From: Mucilaginibacter sp.
GTDB taxonomy: Bacteria > Bacteroidota > Bacteroidia > Sphingobacteriales > Sphingobacteriaceae
Reading direction: 5' to 3'
Length of the DNA stretch: 64,000 bases
Assembly (NCBI GenBank): GCA_031292485.1
Contig: JARLHA010000043.1
Location: 85,132-149,131 of the forward strand
In this document: in pieces, positions 17,722-27,600 of the stretch
Layout of the letters: each line of letters opens with the position of its first letter
Numbering within the stretch: the stretch's first letter is position 1
Position numbers and translations under genes: made by a program
The notes under the pieces: generated by a model
What the model was told of the DNA's origin: nothing
The model's input: the letters and a program-made list of their open reading frames with translations, nothing else
Databases searched by the model: none

Positions 17722-18311
17722 TCGATAACAGAGACACTTTTTTGGATGTTATAAAAAACGGTGATCTGTTACAAATACATCCCAGCCAGATGCTTTTGCA
17801 CGGCCCTACCAAACGTCTGTTGGATAATTACCACTGGCATTCGCCCAATAAAGGCATTGTGGCCAGTTATACGCCTAAAAGCCGCGATGTTGAAGATCAT
17901 TTCGGTGTATTCAGGGGAGTGGACCAGATTGAGGCTTTCGCGTTGGCAACCGTAGTTTCATGCGCAACTTTTTTAGAATGCCGTAAAAACAATTTCATGC
18001 CCGACGAATTAAAGGAAAAATTTATCCCGGCCTTTATTAGCATCGGCAATGTAAATTTTCATTATTACCTGGAAGAAGGCGACACATTTATCAGCATGGG
18101 GAATATTACTTTTTACAAATGGCGGCAGATGGTATGTGACGGGCGCATTTATAAAGTACCCAAAGGGCTGGATTTAAATGATTATTTTAGTAATTTCAGT
18201 GAAGAACGTTTATTAAAATATGATATTAGCGGCGATTTTAAATTAGTAGCCGAATTGCACGATATTACAGGCAGGGCAATATTAAGAGAACTTTTTAAAA
18301 AAAATGAATAA
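17718..18311 (+). CDS. FabZ/FabA-like hot-dog dehydratase homologue
   Basis: 197 aa. The segment DHFGVFRGVDQIEAFALATVV resembles the active-site region of 3-hydroxyacyl-ACP dehydratases: His in HF, Glu in IEAFA, then the central hot-dog helix. However, the loop between His and Glu is about three residues shorter than in FabZ. FISIGNVNFHYYLEEGDTF and MGNITFYKWRQMVCDGRIY look like the following hot-dog strands. It is longer than FabZ (about 150 aa), with extra N- and C-terminal segments. Position between the reductase and the ACP/KS genes supports a dehydration step. It overlaps the upstream and downstream genes by a few bases. Function is probable but the family assignment is by eye. Confidence 0.6.
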   Translation: MIDNRDTFLDVIKNGDLLQIHPSQMLLHGPTKRLLDNYHWHSPNKGIVASYTPKSRDVEDHFGVFRGVDQIEAFALATVVSCATFLECRKNNFMPDELKEKFIPAFISIGNVNFHYYLEEGDTFISMGNITFYKWRQMVCDGRIYKVPKGLDLNDYFSNFSEERLLKYDISGDFKLVAELHDITGRAILRELFKKNE

Positions 18312-18580
18312 TGGAAAGACAAGAAATACTTGATGGTTTACTGGAAGTACTGAAAACGATCAGAACTATTGATCCGCAAAAGCTGGTTGGTGTTACTGAA
18401 GAAACAGACTTTCTGACTGATTTAAGCACCCCATCAACAGAATTGATTAACATTGCCGCTAAAGTGGAAAATAAATTCGATATCGAGTTTGAAGATGACG
18501 ACATTGACCATATGGGTTCAAAAGTGAAAGATATTATCGACCTGATTATTATGGTTAAGGCAAGAGGCGAAAACAAATAG
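18311..18580 (+). CDS. Acyl carrier protein
   Basis: 89 aa, small and acidic, with the four-helix ACP pattern: TDLSTPSTELINIAAKVENK aligns with the usual DSL...EL segment and is followed by FDIEF. The 4'-phosphopantetheine serine would be Ser42. The residue before it is Pro instead of the usual Asp, which suggests a dedicated ACP recognised by its own partner enzymes, for example the AcpS-like protein encoded at 20735. It lies immediately before the ketosynthase gene with a 2-base gap. Confidence 0.85.
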   Translation: MERQEILDGLLEVLKTIRTIDPQKLVGVTEETDFLTDLSTPSTELINIAAKVENKFDIEFEDDDIDHMGSKVKDIIDLIIMVKARGENK

Positions 18581-18582
18581 AG

Positions 18583-19932
18583 ATGCAGGTTACAGGTAGA
18601 AAAGTGGCAGTTGTTGGTATGGGCGGGGCTTTCCCCACCTGTAAAAACCTGGACGAGTTTGATCGTAAGTTATTCTCCAATCAAAGTTTGATAAGAGAAT
18701 GGGACCTGGCAATGCAATATAACAAGCAAATCAGGTCGACCGTTTCGGGATTCATTACAGACGACGAAATGGACCTGGAAGCTGTTCTTGCCCCTATCGT
18801 TGAAAGATATCCTGAGACATATATTGATAAGCTGGGCAGAATCCCGGATGGCAACCTGTCGACTGCTGACCTGGGTAGCATCTGGACCATGCTTGGGGCA
18901 CAGGATGCTGTTAAAATGGCCGGATGGACGACCAAAGAAACCCAATCAGAAGAAACCGGGGTTGTGGTAGGTTCGGGCGGTGCCGGCAACCAGATATTAA
19001 GGGTGGCCTGGCACTATTTTTTTCAGATGGGAAAAAAGGCGAGGATAGCCGGCGCACACACCGTCGACCGTAGTATGTCGTATCGCGAAGCCGCCAATAT
19101 ATCATGCCTGTTAAAAACAAAAGGGGTTTGTGAATCCATCACCTCTGCCTGCGCAACGGGGCTCGGCAATATTGGCCATGCATACCGTCTTATAAAGTTC
19201 GGCTTGCAGGACCGTGTGATAGCCGGCGGCGTTGAAGGCACCGCACTGGAAACTTTTATTGGCTTTGACGGGATGATGATCCTTTCAAAAGGATTTAGCC
19301 CGGCTGAAAGTTCAAGGCCTTTTGATATGGAGAGGAACGGTTTTGTGTGCTCATTCGGTGCCGGTATAGTTGCATTGGAAGAATACGAAATGGCCAAAGC
19401 ACGCGGCGCCAATATACTGGGGGTAATTGATAGTTATTTTAACAACTCGGATGGTGACGGCGATATGTTTTACCCATCCTTTGCCGGCCAGCAAAGGCTT
19501 TGGAAGGGATTGATGCCTGATAAGGGCCTGCGCCCCGATGTGGTAAAAATGCACGGCACATCAACCCCGGTTGGTGATTCTGTAGAATTGCTGAGCGTGG
19601 TAGACACACTGGGCGAGGAAGGGTACCATATGTCTGCGCCAAAATCACAATTCGGGCATATGCTTGGCGGTGCTGGCGCGGTAGAGTTTATTACCGCCTT
19701 ACTGATGCTGAAAAACCAGAAAGTACTCCCCTGTTTAAACTCAAACACGCTGAACCCGGAGCTGGAAGTCTTTCAAAAAACAGACTACTGGAACGGACCC
19801 GGCAAACCACTCGCCGCTTACAGGAATTTGGTACCGCAATTTGCATTTGAAAAAGAAATAAACAGAATTGCCTGTTTAAATTACGGTTTTGGCGGGACAA
19901 ATAGTGCAATGATGGTTTCAAGGAACATTTAG
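18583..19932 (+). CDS. Beta-ketoacyl-ACP synthase (FabF/KAS II type)
   Basis: 449 aa thiolase-fold ketosynthase with a complete Cys-His-His triad: Cys190 in TSACATGLG, His324 in KMHGTSTPVGD and His359 in SQFGHMLGGAGAVEF. The C-terminus has the Gly-rich NYGFGGTNSAM. It would perform decarboxylative condensation of malonyl-ACP with the growing acyl chain. There is no chain-length-factor partner gene, so it is a FAS-type homodimer and not an aryl-polyene or type II aromatic PKS pair. It sits in the middle of the operon and abuts the enoyl reductase gene. Confidence 0.92.
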   Translation: MQVTGRKVAVVGMGGAFPTCKNLDEFDRKLFSNQSLIREWDLAMQYNKQIRSTVSGFITDDEMDLEAVLAPIVERYPETYIDKLGRIPDGNLSTADLGSIWTMLGAQDAVKMAGWTTKETQSEETGVVVGSGGAGNQILRVAWHYFFQMGKKARIAGAHTVDRSMSYREAANISCLLKTKGVCESITSACATGLGNIGHAYRLIKFGLQDRVIAGGVEGTALETFIGFDGMMILSKGFSPAESSRPFDMERNGFVCSFGAGIVALEEYEMAKARGANILGVIDSYFNNSDGDGDMFYPSFAGQQRLWKGLMPDKGLRPDVVKMHGTSTPVGDSVELLSVVDTLGEEGYHMSAPKSQFGHMLGGAGAVEFITALLMLKNQKVLPCLNSNTLNPELEVFQKTDYWNGPGKPLAAYRNLVPQFAFEKEINRIACLNYGFGGTNSAMMVSRNI

Positions 19933-20745
19933 ATGATTGATAATAAAGATAAAGTAGCGGCTATTTTTGGTGTGCGGAACGAAAGCTCCATCGCCTGGTC
20001 AATCGCCCTAAAACTTCACCAATCCGGCTGCAAAGTGGCATTAAGCTATGTTGCCGAAACAAAAGATGAGGTTTTACACCTGATGCAGCAAAACGGCATG
20101 GACAGCAATCTATCTGCCGAAGTTGATGTCAGGAACGAACTACAGATTACCGCATTCATCCAATTGGTTTACAACACAGCAGGGCCTGTAGACTATGTTT
20201 TACATGCTGTGGCATTTGGCACCCAAAGTGTAATGTGCTACTCTTTACCGGGCAGCACCGAACCCGCTCCCTCGTACCTGGACATTCCTTTTGAAGACCT
20301 GATGGATTCATTTAACATAAGCGCTTACTCCTTATTGAGGATCTGCAGGGTGACGCAGCCTTATTTTGCAAAAAATGCCTCGGTATTAACGCTTACCTAT
20401 AATGCCTCACAAAGGGTTTTCCCGGGATATGCCGGCATGGCCATTAATAAAGCGGCGCTGGAGAATATCATGATGTACCTGGCAAGCTATTTCAGGGACC
20501 AGGGTGTAAGAGTAAACGCCATTTCGGCAGGTTTGGTAATGACTACCTCTTCGGGCGGGATATTAGGTGTTAGACGATTGCGTAAGATGGGGAAATTTAC
20601 CGCCCCGCTTGGTAATATAGACGCTGATGATGTAGGCGATGCCGCATTATATTATTTTTCGGGCCTTTCAAAAAAAGTAACCGGTAATATTCATTTTGTT
20701 GACGGAGGCTTCAACATAATGGGGCTTGGCGTAGATGGAGAATGA
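19933..20745 (+). CDS. FabI-like enoyl-ACP reductase
   Basis: 270 aa SDR of the FabI branch: FGVRNESSIAWSIALKLHQS at the N-terminus (the FabI variant of the dinucleotide fold), LTYNASQRVFPGYAGMAINK with Tyr156, Tyr166 and Lys173 in FabI spacing, and VNAISAGLVMTTSS. It would reduce trans-2-enoyl-ACP with NAD(P)H, completing the elongation cycle begun by the KS, FabG-like and hot-dog proteins of the same operon. It is 270 aa against about 260 for FabI. It overlaps the next gene by 11 bases. Unlikely to be the housekeeping copy, because it sits in a specialised set. Confidence 0.85.
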   Translation: MIDNKDKVAAIFGVRNESSIAWSIALKLHQSGCKVALSYVAETKDEVLHLMQQNGMDSNLSAEVDVRNELQITAFIQLVYNTAGPVDYVLHAVAFGTQSVMCYSLPGSTEPAPSYLDIPFEDLMDSFNISAYSLLRICRVTQPYFAKNASVLTLTYNASQRVFPGYAGMAINKAALENIMMYLASYFRDQGVRVNAISAGLVMTTSSGGILGVRRLRKMGKFTAPLGNIDADDVGDAALYYFSGLSKKVTGNIHFVDGGFNIMGLGVDGE

Positions 20746-21136
20746 AATTTTAAAAACACTTGAAATAATAAATGCTGCAGGGAGATTCACCATTGGCAAC
20801 GACCTGGTGTACCTGCCTGATTTTTCGGCTTCATTCAACGCGCTCTTCAAAAAAAAAGTTTATACGGCTGCGGAAATAACCTATTGTGATGCATTTGAAA
20901 ATTCAGCTTTGCGTTATGCATCCACATGGGCAGCAAAAGAAGCCGTTTATAAAGCCATTAAGCAAATCAGCCCGTCTACCCTCGGCTGGAAAAAAATAGA
21001 GATCATCCGCAAGAAAAATGCCGGGCAACCGCAAGTAATTATTCACAACCCCGAAGCTAATTATAAAATAAGTTTAACCATTTCGCATGATGGTGACTAT
21101 GTTTGGGCGATTGCATTAATTGATACTGACTTATAA
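20735..21136 (+). CDS. AcpS-like holo-ACP synthase
   Basis: 133 aa. GNDLVYLPDF (the GxDxV metal-binding strand), a VYTAAEITYCDAF segment and STWAAKEAVYKAIK (the W/F-AAKEA motif) identify an AcpS-type 4'-phosphopantetheinyl transferase. It would convert the apo-ACP encoded at 18311 to the holo form using CoA. Usual AcpS length is about 120-130 aa. Its place inside the operon suggests a carrier protein not served by the housekeeping enzyme. A different, Sfp-type PPTase gene sits at 35628 for the NRPS/PKS carriers. Confidence 0.88.
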   Translation: MENEILKTLEIINAAGRFTIGNDLVYLPDFSASFNALFKKKVYTAAEITYCDAFENSALRYASTWAAKEAVYKAIKQISPSTLGWKKIEIIRKKNAGQPQVIIHNPEANYKISLTISHDGDYVWAIALIDTDL

Positions 21137-21143
21137 TACCATT

Positions 21144-21965
21144 ATGACCGACCATTATTTTGAAAATGATTTGGTTACCCTGCATTATTACAAGTTTGGT
21201 AACGGACCAAAAAGTATGCTATGCTTCCATGGGTATGGGATGCATGGTAAGCAATTTAAACTTTTAGAAGGCGACCTGGGTTCAACCTATACTTTTTATG
21301 GTTTCGATCTTTTTTTCCACAAACAAACCAAACTAAAAGACCAGAGTTTAGCGAATATTAAAAAAGGCATCAGCAAAACTGAGATCGCCGCATTCATACG
21401 GGATTTTTGTAAACATGAGGGAATCGGGCGTTTCTCGGTAATCGGGTATTCTATGGGAACCCACTATGCAACAATTGTTGTTGAAGAATTGGGTGACGCC
21501 GTTGATGAGTTTATCGTAGCCGCACCGTCGAGCCTTGAACCGGGTAAACTTATCCGTTTTTTCAGCAAAAATAAAACCGGGAATAAGATCCTTGAAAAGC
21601 TAACGCTTAGTGAAAAAGCATTGGTACGGATGCTTAAATTGTTTAAGCGATTGAGGTTTATAAACGCCCAGGACTATAAAATTTTGTTTAACGAGATCCG
21701 CACGGCCGAACTGAGGTTCAATTTTTATGCCTGTTTCACCTACCTCCGCTTTTTGGAAACCGATGAACCGCGTTTGCTGGAGGCCATCGAAACAAATAAC
21801 ATCAAAAGCATTTTTATATTTGGCAGCCGGGATAAAACATTTCCGCCGCGTATAGGTGATAAATTCATTCCGAAACTAAAACACAGCGAAATTGTCATCC
21901 TTGATGAAAGCCACGAAATGATCAAAAAGGACTTTGTCATCTCATTAACTAAATTGTTATCATGA
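21144..21965 (+). CDS. Alpha/beta hydrolase
   Basis: 273 aa from the ATG at 21144; an in-frame TTG at 21120 would overlap the upstream gene and is less likely. Motifs are LCFHGYGMHG (oxyanion strand), nucleophile elbow GYSMG, FIFGSRDKTFPP with the acid, and ESHEM with the catalytic His near the C-terminus. The substrate is not evident. In this setting it could release the acyl chain from the carrier as a thioesterase, or trim an ester. It is followed by the acyltransferase gene with a 4-base overlap. Confidence 0.82.
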   Translation: MTDHYFENDLVTLHYYKFGNGPKSMLCFHGYGMHGKQFKLLEGDLGSTYTFYGFDLFFHKQTKLKDQSLANIKKGISKTEIAAFIRDFCKHEGIGRFSVIGYSMGTHYATIVVEELGDAVDEFIVAAPSSLEPGKLIRFFSKNKTGNKILEKLTLSEKALVRMLKLFKRLRFINAQDYKILFNEIRTAELRFNFYACFTYLRFLETDEPRLLEAIETNNIKSIFIFGSRDKTFPPRIGDKFIPKLKHSEIVILDESHEMIKKDFVISLTKLLS

Positions 21966-22609
21966 TCATCAAAGCAAAACCCATCCCCATATTTTTTATC
22001 CGTTTGGGTATTGGGCCGTTGCTTTGGTTTTACAGGCGGCGTTTTAATAAAATGATCCTGAATGATATTGATATAAAGCCGGGACATTCCTATATCCTTA
22101 TGTGCAATCATTTCGGCTTTTTTGATGGATTTTTTGCCTATTACCTGTGTTTTAAATTCATCAACAAAAAGCAAAAGCTCAAAGGCATCTACACTATGTC
22201 AGTAAAAAAACAGATGGAAAAAAACTGGTGGCTCAAATATACGGGCAGCTTTTCTGTCGAGCCGGGCAAAAGGTCGGTTGATGAAAGCCTCGACTATGCT
22301 GCCGAGCTATTAAATGAACCCGGTAACCTGCTGATCTATTATCCGCAAGGCAATCTTGAATCTGCTTATATAAGGCAAATTGAGTTTAAGGATGGGATTT
22401 ACGAAATAGTAAGCCGCACAAAAGGCAACTGTCAGTTGATCTGGAGCAGTGTTTTATTAGAATATTTTGAAAGTACCAAACCATCCGTTTATTTCAACTT
22501 GCTTGATTGCAGTACCAACCACGATTTTGATTTTGAACAACTGAAGGAAAAAGTAAACGCGCATCATTTGCAATCCATCAAAAAGAATATTCGGTTTACA
22601 AAAGAATAA
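21962..22609 (+). CDS. PlsC-like acyltransferase
   Basis: 215 aa. The lysophospholipid-acyltransferase signature is present: NHFGFFDG (the HX4D catalytic motif) and YYPQGNLES (equivalent to the FPEGTRS block). Basic residues and a hydrophobic patch near the N-terminus (FIRLGIGPLLWFYRR) suggest a membrane-associated enzyme. It would transfer an acyl group, plausibly from the dedicated ACP, to an alcohol or amine acceptor. Last gene of the FAS-like operon, so it may define the product: an acylated lipid or peptide and not a free acid. Confidence 0.82.
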   Translation: MIIKAKPIPIFFIRLGIGPLLWFYRRRFNKMILNDIDIKPGHSYILMCNHFGFFDGFFAYYLCFKFINKKQKLKGIYTMSVKKQMEKNWWLKYTGSFSVEPGKRSVDESLDYAAELLNEPGNLLIYYPQGNLESAYIRQIEFKDGIYEIVSRTKGNCQLIWSSVLLEYFESTKPSVYFNLLDCSTNHDFDFEQLKEKVNAHHLQSIKKNIRFTKE

Positions 22610-22977
22610 CCCCACTAATGTCGTGTCAACCGTAAATTTACCAATCGTCAATCTATAGGTTCATTGAACGCAAAAAGCACAAAAAGGGTTTACAAAGGGC
22701 TTACACATTTAAGGGTTTACATTTTGTAAATATCTAATAATAAGCTATTTATGTGTTTACACATTAAAACAGGGTTTACATTATTTTACATAACTACTCA
22801 CGGTATTTTTAAGCTGTTCCGATAAATCCTGAGCGTCAATTTATTAGTGACAAGACAATAAATCTACCTCGCAAATAAACGTGCATACTAAAAAATAAAT
22901 CCGAAATGGCGAAGCCTTCCTGAGCGCCAAAGATAAACGATTACAAAAAACAGAACATCTGAAATCCGAAATTCGCC
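22610..22977. repeat. Intergenic array of GTTTACA-type repeats
   Basis: A 368-base gap between convergent genes. GGGTTTACA occurs at 22686-22694, 22713-22721 and 22772-22780, GGGCTTACA at 22697-22705, GTGTTTACA at 22753-22761 and TTTTACA at 22784-22790. One copy forms an inverted pair, TTTACA-TTT-TGTAAA (22716-22730). There is no gene here. Confidence 0.6.
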
Positions 22978-24468
22978 CTACTGCCCTATCCGCTTCAACC
23001 CGGCTTTTGCATCATTATCAATATCAGTTTGGTATTGATGGCCGTGGATATCAAGGGCCTGGTTATAGTAGTCCCCTGCCCTTTTAAAGTCTTTCTTGTC
23101 TTCGTAAATCTTCCCGATGCTTAAAGCAGCGTTTGCCGCGAAGTAATATCTGGTTGCCGCTCCTAACCTGATGGCCTTTTGATAATTCAAAATAGCGTCG
23201 CCGTATTTACCGGTTTTGTCGTAGATCCTGCCCAGGCGGTAGCAAAATTCAATTTTGTCTCTTAAAAGCTTAAAGTCGCTTTCGTCTTTATTTGCCAGTT
23301 GCGCCAAAGCTTTACTGTAATAGCCCCCATCAAAATAAAACCGGGCTTTTAACAGGTCGATATCCGGCTTTACGTCATTAGCTTCCCATAGGGCCTGCTG
23401 GTCTTTGCTATCTATGGTATAACCTTTAGTTTTTGCCTGCCTTACAAAATAATCGTACTTACCGATATCGTTTTTTAACAGGTAGAAATAGCCAAGTTTC
23501 AGGTATGCATCTTTTATGTAGTTTATCCCCCTGTATTCGTTAACAAAATCATATAATGCAGTTGGGGTTTCGTTGTCAACGCGGCAAAGTTTTGCACAAC
23601 CGAGCATATAATTTATGGAAGGCAGTTTAACGTAATCCCCCCCCTTTGGCCTGGCTTCCAGGTAAATTATTACATCGTCATTGTGCGCAGTTTTTGAAGC
23701 AATGAGGCCCTGCACATAGGTTTTAAGTAAACTCGCGCTGCCCATTTCGTTCAGCATTGAGATCAGCCTTGGGTAGTCATTGTTATTATGGAGCACATTG
23801 ATATCAATCGTACAGATAAAAAAAATAACTTCGTTGTTATAAAAGGCGAATTTTGTTTTGGGGAGATCGGCTTTAATTTCTTCCAGTTTTTTAACACCCG
23901 CCTGTGCATTGCCGCTCATCCCCAAAAAACGGGTAATACTTTTAAAACTCGCAGGGATGGAGCCAAAAACCACATTTACCAACGCAAGGCTTATCTGATC
24001 AGGTACAAACCCGGGGTATTTTTCTTCGTTGTCATGCAATAGCCCGTTTGCTTTTTTTGCATCGAATCCGGAAGATACATAGTCCCCGAACTTTGCCTTA
24101 AGAAATGACCATTGAAGATAAATCTCCGCCTGCGAGTACAGGTAAAAGGGAGAATTACTGTCGTTATCTTCCAATGCTGATAGTCTTGTCGACTTAAGGT
24201 CCTTCAGCCGCTCATAATCTGCTTTATTTTCGGAAGCAAGAAGGCTGAAGTAATCCACATAGTTTTCGAGTAAAATAATGATACCATTTTGCGGATTCTG
24301 TTGTTTCTCTTTTTGGATGAGTGAACGCGCATCGCTCATCCTCAGGTCTAGGATAGCTTTATAGGCATCAGTACAATTGGCGTCGTAACTAAAATTAGCT
24401 TTTGCAGTTAACTGCCAGGTTAAAAAGAAGATGATGAGGGTTAAAAATTTTCGGATCATTAGCATCAA
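22978..24468 (-). CDS. Secreted TPR-repeat protein
   Basis: 496 aa with an N-terminal signal peptide (MIRKFLTLIIFFLTWQLTAKA). The rest is alpha-helical, with tetratricopeptide-like units, clearest in the C-terminal third (YYSKALAQLAN, GKYGDAILNYQKAIRLGA, KDFKRAGDYYNQALDIHGHQ). It is probably a periplasmic or outer-membrane-associated scaffold. It is transcribed away from the NRPS/PKS gene, and nothing ties it functionally to either neighbour. Similar orphan TPR proteins are common in Bacteroidota. Confidence 0.8.
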   Translation of the reverse strand: MMLMIRKFLTLIIFFLTWQLTAKANFSYDANCTDAYKAILDLRMSDARSLIQKEKQQNPQNGIIILLENYVDYFSLLASENKADYERLKDLKSTRLSALEDNDSNSPFYLYSQAEIYLQWSFLKAKFGDYVSSGFDAKKANGLLHDNEEKYPGFVPDQISLALVNVVFGSIPASFKSITRFLGMSGNAQAGVKKLEEIKADLPKTKFAFYNNEVIFFICTIDINVLHNNNDYPRLISMLNEMGSASLLKTYVQGLIASKTAHNDDVIIYLEARPKGGDYVKLPSINYMLGCAKLCRVDNETPTALYDFVNEYRGINYIKDAYLKLGYFYLLKNDIGKYDYFVRQAKTKGYTIDSKDQQALWEANDVKPDIDLLKARFYFDGGYYSKALAQLANKDESDFKLLRDKIEFCYRLGRIYDKTGKYGDAILNYQKAIRLGAATRYYFAANAALSIGKIYEDKKDFKRAGDYYNQALDIHGHQYQTDIDNDAKAGLKRIGQ

Positions 24469-24677
24469 AGATATTTAAAACATTTTATTGAGAAGGCCCG
24501 GGCTTTTACAAAATGACGCCTTTTGTTTCTTTAAAAAACATATCAACACAACTAAATATTGCCTGTCATTGTTTAAACTACAACCTAATAAATAAAGTAT
24601 CCGTATAAAGAAGCCGGTTATCGTGTGTGCCAATACCCCTGTATATCAGAATAATAATTAACAAAAATTGGGTTTTA

Positions 24678-27600
24678 ATGAAATCTACCGGAAAAATAAA
24701 AACAGACAGTCCCGATGATAGCAAGCTAATTCACCAGCTTTTTGAGAACCAAAAGATCAAAACACCTGGTGCGCCTGCCGTTATATTTGGTGATAAAAAA
24801 TTAACCTATAGCCAGTTAGGCGAAAAAGCTGATGCGTTGGCTGCAGCTATTTTTGCCCAATCGCCTGGTTCACTTGTAGCGGGTGTAAGTACTCTCCGCT
24901 GTGTGGAAACTATTATCAGCGTACTGGCTATATTAAAATCAGGTAAAGCTTATTTACCGCTTGATCCGGATTATCCCCAGGACCGTTTACAACAGATTAC
25001 AAGCGATTCAGGTATTGATATCTGCCTCTCCATATCCGCGCAAAAACACCTTTTTGAGCCATTGGGCATCAAAGTTTTAGATTCGGATAAAGAATATGCT
25101 GCTTCGACTCAACAAATACCAGTGAGTAAGTCAGCGGCTTACGTTTTGTATACCTCCGGCTCAACCGGCACGCCGAAAGGTGTTTCGATGGGGCATGGGG
25201 CGCTGGCTAATTTGCTGCAATGGCAGGAAAAAAATTCAGCTTCCGCTGCCGGCTTCAACACCCTGCAGTTTGCCCCGCTAACTTTCGACGTATCCTTCCA
25301 GGAAATTTTTGCAACGCTGACCACCGGCGGTACTTTGGTTTTGGTTGATGAAACGTTAAGGGTTGACCCAAACCGTTTGCTTAATTATATTGAGGATAAC
25401 ACCGTTAACCGGATATTTTTGCCATTTGTAGTGCTTCAGTATTTAACAGAAGCAGCGGACGCCGAAAAACATTTCCCTGCCTGTTTAAAAGAAGTGATGA
25501 CGGCTGGCGAGCAATTAAAGATCACCCCGCAGGTGGCACGTTTCTTTTCTTCGCTGCCCGGATGTGTTTTATACAATCAATATGGCCCTACCGAAACCCA
25601 TGTGGTTACCCAGTTAAAGCTGGAAGGCGACCCGGCACAATGGCCTGCGTTACCTTCTATTGGGGTACCAATTGACGAAACGGAGATACTTGTACTGGAC
25701 GAAAATTTAAAGCAGCTCCCCTACGGCGAAACCGGTGAACTTTGCGTTAGCGGCCTGAGCCTGGCCGACGGCTATTTGAACCGTCCGGAAATGACCGCTG
25801 AAAAATTCATTTTCTGGCAGGAAACCGACGATAAAATAACCCGCATTTACCGCACCGGTGATTTGGCGCGGTACATGCCCGACGGAAACATTGAATACCT
25901 CGGTCGAATGGATACACAGGTAAAGATACGAGGCAATAGGGTTGAGTTGGGCGAAATTGAAGTCCTGATTAACCAGTTGAACGATATACAGCAGGCCATT
26001 GTAGTTGCAAGGGAAGATGTTCCGGGGCAAAAAAGGTTAGTCGCCTACCTTGTTTCTGCGAAAGAAAAAGGCGATACCGACTATGTGCGCAAAAGCATTG
26101 AGCAGCAATTGCCTGATTTCATGCATCCGTCCGCATACGTTTGGTTAAGCGAGCTGCCCAAAACAACCAGCGGCAAGGTCGACCGGAAAAATTTGCCAAA
26201 ACCGGATTTCAAAAGGCCGGAAATGGATACTTTGTACAAAGCTGCGGCTACGCCTGCAGAAAAAAATATAACTCTTGTTTGGATGGAGCTTTTGTTGCTG
26301 GATAAAATTGGCGTTGACGACAACTTTTTCCAGCTGGGTGGTAATTCCTTACTGGCTTTAAAATCTGTTGCTGCTTTAAAACAGCAATTTGGTTACGAGG
26401 TGCCGATCACCAAATTATACCAGTTCCCAACGGTTGGCGGCATAGCCAAATTATTAAGCGGCGCAAATAAAGCAACCGTTATGCCATCTAAAGAGAAAAG
26501 GCACACAGAAAAAGGCGCCGACAGAGATATAGCCATCATTGGTATGGCGGGCCGTTTCCCTGGCAGCAACACCATTGACGAGTTTTGGGATATGCTTACC
26601 GAAGGCCGCGAAACCATCAGCTTTTTTAGCGACGCGGAACTTGACGCTTCCATCTCCCCCACCACAAAAAGCGACCCGACTTATGTTAAGGCACGGGGAG
26701 TAATTGAAAAGGCAGATGAATTTGATGCCGGGTTTTTCGGCTTTAACCCCCGCTCTGCTGAAATGATGGACCCGCAGCAACGCCTGTTTTTGGAGATCGC
26801 ATGGGAGATATTGGAAAACAGCGGTTATTTACCGCAAAGGTTCCATGGCTCGGTGGGCGTTTTCGCCGGTACAGGTTACAATACCTATTTTACCAATAAT
26901 GTATTGGCCCATCCCGAAATAGTTGAACGGGCAGGGCAATTCAACGTAAGGTTACTAAACGAAAAAGATTATATCGCTACCCGTACCGCTTATCAATTGA
27001 ATTTGAAAGGCCCCGCTGTAGCCATTTATTCAGCATGTTCTACCTCATTGTTAGCCATCGCCCAGGCGGTAAGCAGTATCAGGGACGGGCAGTGTGATAT
27101 TGCGCTCGCTGGCGCGGCATCCATTACCTCACCCTTAAAAAGCGGGCACTTTTACGAGGAAGGCTCTATTATGAGCAAAGACGGGCACTGCAAGCCCTTT
27201 GATGCTGAAGCGACCGGAACCGTTTTTAGCGACGGCGTTGGTGCTGTGCTTTTAAAAAGCCTGGAAGAAGCAAAACGCGACGGCGATACCATTTACGCGG
27301 TAATTAAAGGCGTGGGCATTAATAACGATGGCGCCGGCAAAGGCAGCTTTGGCGGCCCGAGTGCCGAAGGCCAGGCAGGCGCCATAGCCATGGCAATTGA
27401 TGACGCCGGTATTGAAGCCTCAACCATTAGTTATGTGGAAGCGCACGGCACAGCCACCCCATTAGGCGACCCGATTGAAATTGAGGGCCTTAATCTTGCT
27501 TTTGGTGAGCAGGAGCAAAAACAGTTTTGCGCCATCGGTTCAGTAAAAAGCAATTTGGGGCATTTAACCGCAGCGTCGGGAGTTGCGGGGCTGATAAAAA

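Noticed and set aside
17000..22609. Aryl polyene or flexirubin cluster
   Set aside because: There is no chain-length-factor KS pair, no ammonia-lyase or aromatic starter gene, and an enoyl reductase is present, so a saturated acyl product is more likely.
22686..22790. CRISPR array
   Set aside because: The repeats are only 7-9 bases, irregularly spaced, and there are no cas genes in the window.
24627..24677. GTG start 17 codons upstream for the hybrid NRPS-PKS
   Set aside because: The added residues are hydrophobic and unlike NRPS N-termini; the ATG at 24678 fits better.
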